Notes under the pieces: generated by a model | The model's database searches: none | What the model was told of the DNA's origin: nothing | What the model saw: only the letters and a program-made list of their open reading frames with translations | NCBI RefSeq assembly: GCF_014191715.1 | Contig: NZ_JACHWY010000004.1 | Coordinates: 1 to 64,000, forward strand | Length of the DNA stretch: 64,000 nucleotides | Direction of reading: 5' to 3' | Origin: Litorivivens lipolytica | Lineage (GTDB): Bacteria > Pseudomonadota > Gammaproteobacteria > Pseudomonadales > Spongiibacteraceae | Shown: positions 51,882 through 58,767 of the stretch, piece by piece | How positions within the stretch are numbered: position 1 is the first letter of the stretch | Layout: each line of letters begins with the position of its first letter | Position numbers and translations under genes: made by a program

Positions 51882-52784
51882 CTAGCGGGAAAGCCAGTCT
51901 ACCCAGGACTGCTCTGAGACAAGCGCTAGCGAATGACCATCTCGCTTCAACTGAATTGCCTGCTCGATCTTGCGACCGTGCGAGGTATACACCCAGTCTC
52001 GACTTGCAAGTTCACCGGTAACCAATACCTGTAGTTTGGATGAAACAGAGCGCTTTACGATTGCGCCGCGTGATTGAGCGTCTTCGTGGAGCTTCTGGCG
52101 GCTTGCGGTGAGGCATTTACCAGTAAAGCAAACTGTCAGGCCGTCAATGGGTAGTTCAGGCATTGGATCGCAGAAAGCAGTGACTGCGAAGCCCTCAGCA
52201 AGGCCGGTGTCGGTGAAGCGGGCGCCTGTAACCCCTTTTACTACCGTGAGCAATTCAGCCCGTTCATCATCAGTTATTACGCCGTCAGCCAGAATGATAT
52301 CGAGCCGCGCGGCAAGCTCTGAGGCAGGCCACTGGAAATCGTCCCCTACCGCCGTGTGAAGCATTTTGCGCAATTCGTGGACTTCCTTGTCCGAGATGTA
52401 GTCGTCAGCTGCAATTCCCTTGCAGAAGCCAATGAGCTGGTTTGTAAAGGCGTCGATGGAGTCGGCGAAAATATCACTGTACTCAAGGATATCCGCCACC
52501 ATCTGGGCAAGTTCTTTCCTCTCCTCGGGTTCGATCTCGCCGTCCTGAAGTATATCTCTGACAAAGTCAGCGAGATCGAGCAGGTCTCCGTCTTTTTGAA
52601 GGGCGTCTACGCTGTCTAGCCACGCCTGAAGGAATACGATTTCGCGATCTTTCAGGCCTTCGATTTCTATCCCTTCGAGGATACCGCGAAGACAGAGAGC
52701 CAGCTTTTCCTTGTTGGCACGGTGGTTGAACCCTCGCGAAAGAGGCTGCCCATCTTTATTCAGGTGTTGAGCCCACTCAATCAT
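51882..52784 (-). CDS. BRCT-domain protein with a helical N-terminal region
   Basis: 300 residues. The C-terminal ~85 residues (TVCFTGKCLTASRQKLHEDA, QSRGAIVKRSVSSKLQVLVT, SEQSWVDWLSR) form a BRCT domain like that of bacterial DNA ligase, which binds DNA ends or phosphoproteins. The N-terminal ~210 residues contain two EF-hand-like or TerB-like acidic helix pairs (LQDGEIEPEERKELAQMV and LADGVITDDERAELLTVV). Its start overlaps the end of the K+ channel gene by 8 bp. Confidence 0.75.
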   Translation of the reverse strand: MIEWAQHLNKDGQPLSRGFNHRANKEKLALCLRGILEGIEIEGLKDREIVFLQAWLDSVDALQKDGDLLDLADFVRDILQDGEIEPEERKELAQMVADILEYSDIFADSIDAFTNQLIGFCKGIAADDYISDKEVHELRKMLHTAVGDDFQWPASELAARLDIILADGVITDDERAELLTVVKGVTGARFTDTGLAEGFAVTAFCDPMPELPIDGLTVCFTGKCLTASRQKLHEDAQSRGAIVKRSVSSKLQVLVTGELASRDWVYTSHGRKIEQAIQLKRDGHSLALVSEQSWVDWLSR

Positions 52785-53502
52785 TGTCTCCTCCTCCCAA
52801 CGAGTTCATTTTCTCTTCGTCACGGACCTCTGTTAGCGCAGAAGCCAGCATGCCAGAAGGGACGGCTACGACACCGAGCCCAATGACCAAAATGAAGGTA
52901 GTGAATATGCGACCGCCGGCCGTTATCGGGTAGACATCCCCATAACCGACCGTCGTCAGTGTCGCAACCGCCCACCAAAGCGAATGGAATACTGAAGGGA
53001 AAGCGTCTGGCTGTACCGGGTTCTCAAAGAGATAGATGCCGGCGGCAGCGAGGTACAGGACGATCAGGGACGCGGCGCCATAAAGCACCAATTCATCTTT
53101 GATTTTTCCAAAAGCACGGCTGAGGCGGGTAATTGCGCGACTGTAGCGCAGGAGCTTGAATAGCCTAAGCAGCCTCAGTGCACGCAATGGCGACAGATTC
53201 AGACCGCCAGCAATGTAAAATGGAGCAACTGCCAAAAGGTCTACAATCCCGTAAAAGCTAAAAACAAATTTTGGACGAGAGCTAGCCACGTAGAATCGCA
53301 GTAAATACTCAGCGGTAAATAATGCTACCACCGAGAGTTCGATCGCCCTAAGCGTATTTCGTAGATCTGTGGAGATTGTTGGTAGCGTTTCTATCGAGAA
53401 TGAAATCAGCGAGACTACGATTGCACATTGTATCACCGTGTCAAATATCTTTCCCGCTAACGTTTCGCGAGTTTCGACGATGTTTTGAAGCTGCGCTTTC
53501 AT
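52777..53502 (-). CDS. Voltage-gated-type potassium channel
   Basis: 241 residues with six membrane segments: an S4-like helix with regular Arg (LRALRLLRLFKLLRYSR at ~108-124) and the pore loop TLTTVGYGDVYP at ~180-191, the K+ selectivity filter. Length and order match small bacterial Kv channels (KvAP-like). It partly overlaps the BRCT gene. A 60-bp relic of the same gene end exists at 61290-61350. Confidence 0.85.
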   Translation of the reverse strand: MKAQLQNIVETRETLAGKIFDTVIQCAIVVSLISFSIETLPTISTDLRNTLRAIELSVVALFTAEYLLRFYVASSRPKFVFSFYGIVDLLAVAPFYIAGGLNLSPLRALRLLRLFKLLRYSRAITRLSRAFGKIKDELVLYGAASLIVLYLAAAGIYLFENPVQPDAFPSVFHSLWWAVATLTTVGYGDVYPITAGGRIFTTFILVIGLGVVAVPSGMLASALTEVRDEEKMNSLGGGDND

Positions 53503-53513
53503 TCGGCGTCCTA

Positions 53514-53930
53514 TTACGAGCGTCGTCGAAAGTTCGTCGAGGGGGTAATAGGGGGTGGAATTCGTTTTGCCACCTGAACATCTGAACTTTCGAGCGATTG
53601 TGCGATTGCAATCAGCGTATTTTCCATATAAACCACGTATTCCTGAGCACTTGGATCTTTCAGTGATTTCGTCTGATACATGATCTTAACTAGGGTCACA
53701 CCTCGCACGAAATCTTCCTGATGTGCAATTTCTCTTTCAATTTCTTCGAGCCTGTCAACGAGCCCTGAAAACCCAGCGTCCTCGATTGGGATGCATACAT
53801 CGAATGCTTTTTTGACGCCTTTTGCCGCATCATATGAGCTAGCATCCGACCCACGCAGTAAGGAGTGGATTGACGCTTGAAATTGGTTGTATAACTTATC
53901 CAGTTCAGACGATTTTCCGAGGCCGAACAT
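53514..53930 (-). CDS. Hypothetical helical protein
   Basis: 138 residues from the ATG at 53930 (GGAGAGGGAG upstream): MFGLGKSSELDKLYNQFQAS, helical and charged. It lies 11 bp upstream of the K+ channel gene on the same strand, so they may be co-transcribed. No family recognised. Confidence 0.55.
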   Translation of the reverse strand: MFGLGKSSELDKLYNQFQASIHSLLRGSDASSYDAAKGVKKAFDVCIPIEDAGFSGLVDRLEEIEREIAHQEDFVRGVTLVKIMYQTKSLKDPSAQEYVVYMENTLIAIAQSLESSDVQVAKRIPPPITPSTNFRRRS

Positions 53931-53955
53931 AACTCCCTCTCCAGAGCGCTTTGAT

Positions 53956-54282
53956 TCATGCAAGCCAAGCGTACGCGTTCAATGCTATAACGGCCAAACT
54001 TGTTATAGGTGCTAGCTCATAGAACAAGGCCCAGGTGGACCGCCCCACAACTAACGCAGCTACGATTGATGTCCCTACGATTGCAGCAAGCGGTATCCAC
54101 CACGCCACATTCATAAACCCCCAGATAATGATGGCAAAGGTTGATAGCATGCCAAAGAAGCTTATTGCCGCCACCAAAGGGTTGGTTGTCTCGACTCCGC
54201 CTCTGGCTGCGATCGTGACGGCGCGCGCCGAGATCATTCCGCAGGTCAATGCAGAAACTAGAAGTAGAATGTTTGAGTCCAT
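53956..54282 (-). CDS. Small membrane protein
   Basis: 108 residues with about four hydrophobic helices (LLLVSALTCGMISARAVTIA, ISFFGMLSTFAIIIWGFMNV, IPLAAIVGTSIVAALVVG, TSLAVIALNAYAWLA). Same direction as and 25 bp from the next gene. No family recognised. Confidence 0.6.
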   Translation of the reverse strand: MDSNILLLVSALTCGMISARAVTIAARGGVETTNPLVAAISFFGMLSTFAIIIWGFMNVAWWIPLAAIVGTSIVAALVVGRSTWALFYELAPITSLAVIALNAYAWLA

Positions 54283-54425
54283 ATCTTCCCCCGATGTGTT
54301 CTTGTTATTGGTCTAGCAATAGCTTAGCGAAAGTCTGGGGGCATTTCGAGCGTGCTTTCGGTTCTGTTAGCAGTTGCGCCGTAAACCCTCGTCCTATTAG
54401 GGCGGGGATATAAGGCGCCCAGGCG

Positions 54426-54836
54426 CTAGCCTGGCGGTGTATCCTGTTGTTCGATGTACTGACGAAGCACTTCTATAGGCGCACCACCTGCGGAGCAAGC
54501 AAAATATGAACGACTCCAAAGCGCGGAGCTTTTCGAAAGTCTTTGCAACTCAGGATGCAATCCTCTAAGGCGTCTCGATCCAGTCGCCTTGAGCTGGTTC
54601 GCAAGCCATGATATCGAGATACGCGGCGGGTACTTTACGAGAAGGTGTACGTGATCCTGTTCCCCATCAAACTGCTCTAGTACGCAACCATTCTTGTCGC
54701 ACACATGCTTAAACGCCCAAGATATATCCTCTATATGTCGCCCGGTTAATACCTTTCGGCGATACTTGGTCGTGAATACCAAGTGCGCATAAAGTAGCGT
54801 TACGCTGTGTCTTTTTCGGATCGCTTCATCGTACAT
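54426..54836 (-). CDS. tnpA: IS200-type Y1 HUH transposase TnpA
   Basis: The ATG at 54836 gives 136 residues (MYDEAIRKRHSVTLLYAHLV). The HUH motif is in QDHVHLLVKY and the catalytic Tyr in LRQYIEQQ, both expected for Y1 transposases acting on single-stranded DNA. The frame is complete. Confidence 0.88.
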   Translation of the reverse strand: MYDEAIRKRHSVTLLYAHLVFTTKYRRKVLTGRHIEDISWAFKHVCDKNGCVLEQFDGEQDHVHLLVKYPPRISISWLANQLKATGSRRLRGLHPELQRLSKSSALWSRSYFACSAGGAPIEVLRQYIEQQDTPPG

Positions 54837-54882
54837 CCCAGAAACCTTGCGCCATGTATATACATACAGTATATTCATCTTC

Positions 54883-56064
54883 ATGTTACGCGCAATGAAA
54901 GTCAGGCTGTATCCGGATGATCAGGCAAAAGCCGAATTGGATCGGCAGTTTGGCGCTGTGCGCTTCGTCTACAACAAAGCACTCGCGATAATCAGCCACC
55001 GATACAAGGTTCACGGCGATTCTTTGCGCGCCTCAAAGGATATAAAACCTCTACTCGCTGTTGCAAAGCGAAGCCGAAAATACAGCTGGCTCAAAGATTT
55101 TGATTCAATTGCTCTGCAAGAAGCTTGTCGCAATCTCGACACGGCCTTTAAAAACTTCTTCGACAAATCCAGTCCGTCACGCTATCCAAGGTTTAAGAGT
55201 CGGCGCGGCCAGCAGTCGAGCTATCATTGCACTGGAACTACGGCATACGACGATGAAAGCATCACCCTGCCGAAGATTGGCAAAATTCCAGCAAAAATAC
55301 ACAGAGATATTAAGGGGTCTCTAAAAAGCATCACAGTATCGCGCTCGCCGACTGGAAAATACTACGCTGCGATACTTGTAGATACTGACGAGGTTCTGCC
55401 TGAGCAGATCACGGATATCAATGCTCACTCCGTAAGAGGCATTGATGTTGGCCTTGCGGCCCTGGTCAATTGCGACAATGGCATTAAAATAGATAATCCG
55501 CGGTTTATACAAAGATCGACTAAGAATCTAAGGCGAAAGCAAAAATCGCTTTCTCGAAAAAAGAAAGGCAGCTCGAATCGTGCGAAAGCTCGGCTCGCTG
55601 TTGCCAAGTGCCATGAGAAAGTGGCGAATGCTCGAAATGACTTCCAGCACAAACTATCCCGACGACTGGTTGACGAAAACCAAGCGATCGTTGTCGAGAC
55701 ACTGAAAGTCAAAAACATGATGAAGAACCGGCGCTTGTCAAAAGCAATTGCCGATGCAAGCTGGCACAGCCAGATCGAAAAGCTGAGCTACAAAGCCGAA
55801 CAAGCCGGCAAGCATCTGGTCAAAATAGACCAATGGTTTGCCTCGTCAAAGACCTGCTCTTGCTGTGGGAAAAAGGTTGAAAAACTGCCTTTAAATATCC
55901 GATCCTGGACATGCGCCTGCGGCGCAGTCCTGGATCGCGATACGAACGCAGCGATCAACATAAGACAGCAAGGAATTTTAAAGTTAAAAGCGCGGGGCTC
56001 GCCGTTTCTGCTCATGGAGGCCTGCGTAAGACCGACACATTGTCGGCTGCGGCCTGAGAAGTGA
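54883..56064 (+). CDS. tnpB: TnpB RNA-guided nuclease
   Basis: 393 residues from the ATG at 54883 (54895 also possible). RuvC residues: D in RGIDVGLAALVN, E in VVETLKVKNM and D in DRDTNAAINI. A zinc ribbon CSCCGKK...CACGAVLD lies between. All catalytic positions are present, so it may be active. TnpB is an omega-RNA-guided DNA endonuclease. Confidence 0.88.
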   Translation: MLRAMKVRLYPDDQAKAELDRQFGAVRFVYNKALAIISHRYKVHGDSLRASKDIKPLLAVAKRSRKYSWLKDFDSIALQEACRNLDTAFKNFFDKSSPSRYPRFKSRRGQQSSYHCTGTTAYDDESITLPKIGKIPAKIHRDIKGSLKSITVSRSPTGKYYAAILVDTDEVLPEQITDINAHSVRGIDVGLAALVNCDNGIKIDNPRFIQRSTKNLRRKQKSLSRKKKGSSNRAKARLAVAKCHEKVANARNDFQHKLSRRLVDENQAIVVETLKVKNMMKNRRLSKAIADASWHSQIEKLSYKAEQAGKHLVKIDQWFASSKTCSCCGKKVEKLPLNIRSWTCACGAVLDRDTNAAINIRQQGILKLKARGSPFLLMEACVRPTHCRLRPEK

Positions 56065-56107
56065 GAAGCCTCACCCTAGCGAAGCGTAGGGTGGGGAGAA
56101 GTCACAG
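56065..56107 (+). ncRNA. IS605 right end / predicted omega-RNA 3' region
   Basis: Directly after tnpB comes a hairpin CACCCTA-gcgaagcg-TAGGGTG (56072-56093) then GGGGAGAAGTCAC. In this family the guide RNA scaffold overlaps the tnpB 3' end and the guide is read from DNA flanking the right end, here starting around 56108. Boundaries are not determined. Confidence 0.45.
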
Positions 56108-56115
56108 TAATCGGT

Positions 56116-56454
56116 ATGGCAGAGCTTCAGGCGCTGGCGGATGATACTAGGTGTGAGGTTGAGGAATTACGTGCGGACTACGTCGCTGCTGGGTGGATCG
56201 TTGAGCCGCTGCTAAATGAGCATTTTGCAGCGCAGCACATCATTTTGCACCGCAAGCTCAATGCTGTGGCGACAATGATTCTCTCCAAGCCTGAGCAAAT
56301 TAATTGTGATAGTGAAGGTCCAGATATGCCTCAAAGCCACCAGCAGTGGCTAACCGAAAACTTCTACGGGGGCTGGATTGCTAACGAGCTTTCCGCTGAA
56401 CTGGGGTTTGATCACACCACTGTCGACTACAGAAAATACAGACACAGGCGATAG
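56116..56454 (+). CDS. Hypothetical protein, possibly N-terminally truncated by the IS
   Basis: 112 residues whose ATG lies only ~10 bp from the element's right end, so the native start may be gone. Contains NFYGGWIANELSAELGFDHT, a possible helix-turn-helix. No family recognised. Confidence 0.45.
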   Translation: MAELQALADDTRCEVEELRADYVAAGWIVEPLLNEHFAAQHIILHRKLNAVATMILSKPEQINCDSEGPDMPQSHQQWLTENFYGGWIANELSAELGFDHTTVDYRKYRHRR

Positions 56455-56481
56455 TTTGCGAAGGACGTTCTCAGCATCAGC

Positions 56482-56982
56482 TTAGCTCTGCAGCGTGTCG
56501 TACCTTCTCGCCCGGATGATCGCTTCTCGTACATCCGAACAGTCGCTTAGCGCGTCGTGAGTACGCCTTTGGAGTCCACATATACGAATAAACTCTTCTG
56601 TTTCATCGGCAGTCAGCAACGTGAAAACACTTGCTAGCTCGGGCATTTCATCGTGTACTTCGGCGCTTTCGAAAAGTTGGCTCAGCCAGAATTGATCGTG
56701 CCCTGGCGCGTCACTATAGAGCTCACAACCGCGAAACGTTTCATTTAGTCTTTGACAAGCTTCGTAGATGGATATGCCTTCGGCCAACAGCTTCGCCCGA
56801 GAAATGCCATGCAGATCCTGCGCGTTGTAATCCCAGTATGTCCATCCTTCCGCTGGGACGATAAAGAACCCATCAGGCGGGCCTCCATCTAAACCCACCC
56901 ACGCCACCTGAATCGGGTAACTTTCTGGTGAAAGCCCTGATGCCTCAATGTCGACTATGTAGGAGAGACGATTGGCTGTCAT
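56482..56982 (-). CDS. DnaQ-like DEDDh 3'-5' exonuclease
   Basis: 166 residues. Exonuclease motifs: VDIEASGLSPESYPIQVAWV (D and E at residues 11 and 13), YSDAPGHDQFWLSQLF (D) and THDALSDCSDV (H and D). This matches small DEDDh nucleases. It follows csrA after 15 bp and is likely in the same operon. It may act on RNA or DNA; the target is unknown. Confidence 0.78.
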   Translation of the reverse strand: MTANRLSYIVDIEASGLSPESYPIQVAWVGLDGGPPDGFFIVPAEGWTYWDYNAQDLHGISRAKLLAEGISIYEACQRLNETFRGCELYSDAPGHDQFWLSQLFESAEVHDEMPELASVFTLLTADETEEFIRICGLQRRTHDALSDCSDVREAIIRARRYDTLQS

Positions 56983-56997
56983 TTGATCTCGTCAGGG

Positions 56998-57387
56998 CTA
57001 AATCGCCCTACGCCGATTGAGTGATAGCTTTGGCCTAGAAGCCGATCGTGTTGAACCGCTGCCTGGAGACTCCGTGCCTGCAGATCGTACAGTACTATTA
57101 GGCTCGGCTTCCCGCTCATCTAGCGGTTTCTCCAATAGTTCCTCTCGTACGATCCCGATATGCCTCGGAGCGGTAATTCCCAAGCGGACCTGTCCGCCAC
57201 TGATGCTGGAAACCTGAATCTCTACGTCCTGCAACACGGGAATAGACTCGCTGAGACCGAGCTCGTATGGCTGCTCATCACCAGGAATCTTTATGGTTGC
57301 TGTTTGACTGGTGATAGCGACGACGGTAACCCTGAACTGGCCGTCGATGATGATACTTTCGCCTCGCTGGCGAGCTAAAATAAGCAT
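56998..57387 (-). CDS. csrA: CsrA/RsmA-like RNA-binding regulator with an internal insertion
   Basis: 129 residues, twice the usual ~61. The start MLILARQRGESIIID fits CsrA strand 1, and DVEIQVSSISGGQVRLGITA then PRHIGIVREEL matches strands 2-4 and the RNA-binding Arg of CsrA. Between them lie ~35 extra residues (FRVTVVAITSQTATIKIPGD onwards) that look like a second copy of strand 2-3. A basic, Ser-rich tail of ~30 residues follows. GGAAGGA precedes the ATG. It may bind RNA differently or antagonise chromosomal CsrA. Confidence 0.75.
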   Translation of the reverse strand: MLILARQRGESIIIDGQFRVTVVAITSQTATIKIPGDEQPYELGLSESIPVLQDVEIQVSSISGGQVRLGITAPRHIGIVREELLEKPLDEREAEPNSTVRSAGTESPGSGSTRSASRPKLSLNRRRAI

Positions 57388-57589
57388 GCTTTTCCTTCCA
57401 CTTCCCTATGACATTGCGCCGTGCAAAGACGGTTTTGCTAAGGCGTTATTCTTACTATTTGCGTCTAGCAAATGTAGTATGACATTCATATTCGCTTTGG
57501 CAATATGTGATAAGGCGCGGATCCACCATACCGGCGTAAACGCCTTCGGTGGTTTGATATTTCAAAGGATAAGAACAAGGGAGTGCAAC

Positions 57590-58729
57590 GTGAGCGACCA
57601 GTGGTGGATAAATGTCGAAGGTGAACGGAGAGGACCTTTAAGCGAATCGGAGCTGAGGAAACTTTGCCAAAACGGTGGAGTCGACAGCCGCGCAATGGTG
57701 TGGCGCCACGGCCTTGGTAGCTGGAAACCTCTTGGCAGCATTGATGGATTTCAACAAGCACCTTCTACCGCCAGCTCAGAACAAACGCAAGATGAGGTCA
57801 CAACCTCTCTTCCTGCTGATCTAGCATCAGGGGTGGTCGCCGGCCCTTGGCGGCGCTATATAGCTAGAACGGTAGATATTTGGGTGCTAGGGTTACTACT
57901 AGGTTACCCTCTTGGCTATTTTGCGAGCATGGTCTCCCCAACGCTCCAGCATTGGCTCTTGGAAACACCGGCGCTTCTTCTTGGCTGGTTCATGGCCCCT
58001 TTTATACTGTTTGTCGAAGCCCTGCTTTTTGCCCTTACCGGGACGACAATTGGAAAAGCTCTGTTTAACGTTAACGTGCGCAATGCCAGTGGTAATCGTT
58101 TAACTGCTGGAATGTACCTCGCACGCCAGGCGAGGGTTTACTGGTCAGGTCTCGGAACAGGTTTCCCGTTGATAAGTCTGTTCACATGCGTGTACCAGCA
58201 TGGCCGTGTCAAACAGGGCAAGCCAGCAAGCTATGATGAAGGCCGCTATATCGTAAGTGCCGCTCCTATGGGTAGTGGTCGGATTGTGTTGGCAGTGACC
58301 GTTATTTCCCTTGTTTTGCTAGCAAATGGTATGGTTACTGCCTATGTCAATCAGACCGAAAGGGAGTCCGACTATAACGACGACTATGTGATATCTCAGC
58401 GCAATCTCAACTCTGAGCTACGGGAAATAGCAACAATCAGCAATGAGTCACTTCCTATGATGGTCGACGAAGTCACCCGACTCGATCGGCAAGAAGCGCT
58501 GAGCAACGAATATCGAAGCTACTTTACGCTCGTTTCTTACCCCGCTGACGAGCTTGATCCAGATATGGTTGAGGAAGTAATGCGACCCTCTCTTATAGAG
58601 AACGCGTGTACGAATCCGGATGCAGCGTTCTTTCGCGAGAATGGTATAGTATTGAGCTATCACTACAGCGGGAATAACCAGAGACCAATTCGCTTGGTCA
58701 GGATTGACCCCGCGGTCGAGTGCCAGTGA
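57590..58729 (+). CDS. GYF_2/RDD-domain membrane protein
   Basis: A GTG start with AAGGGAG six bases before gives MSDQWWINVEGERRGPLSES; the open frame extends further upstream without support. Residues 1-55 are a GYF_2 domain (WWINVEGERRGPLSESELRK, then VWRHGLGSWKPLGSI). Then come an RDD domain (WRRYIARTVDIWVLGLLLGY, GTTIGKALFNVNVRNASGNR) and further membrane helices, with a ~120-residue soluble C-terminal domain. Possibly a membrane regulator or transporter; the partner is unknown. Confidence 0.75.
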   Translation: MSDQWWINVEGERRGPLSESELRKLCQNGGVDSRAMVWRHGLGSWKPLGSIDGFQQAPSTASSEQTQDEVTTSLPADLASGVVAGPWRRYIARTVDIWVLGLLLGYPLGYFASMVSPTLQHWLLETPALLLGWFMAPFILFVEALLFALTGTTIGKALFNVNVRNASGNRLTAGMYLARQARVYWSGLGTGFPLISLFTCVYQHGRVKQGKPASYDEGRYIVSAAPMGSGRIVLAVTVISLVLLANGMVTAYVNQTERESDYNDDYVISQRNLNSELREIATISNESLPMMVDEVTRLDRQEALSNEYRSYFTLVSYPADELDPDMVEEVMRPSLIENACTNPDAAFFRENGIVLSYHYSGNNQRPIRLVRIDPAVECQ

Positions 58730-58767
58730 AGATTAACTTTTTCCTGGAATCAAGCAAGGCATCTTAG

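Larger units (their letters stand above)
54370..56107. mobile_element. IS200/IS605-family element with tnpA and tnpB
   Basis: Divergent tnpA (minus) and tnpB (plus) lie between terminal hairpins typical of this family: CCTCGTCCT...AGGGCGGGG near 54388-54407 at the left end and CACCCTA...TAGGGTG at 56072-56093 at the right end. The outer limits are approximate, since these elements make no target duplication. The right-end sequence may also act as the TnpB guide (omega) RNA scaffold. Confidence 0.8.
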
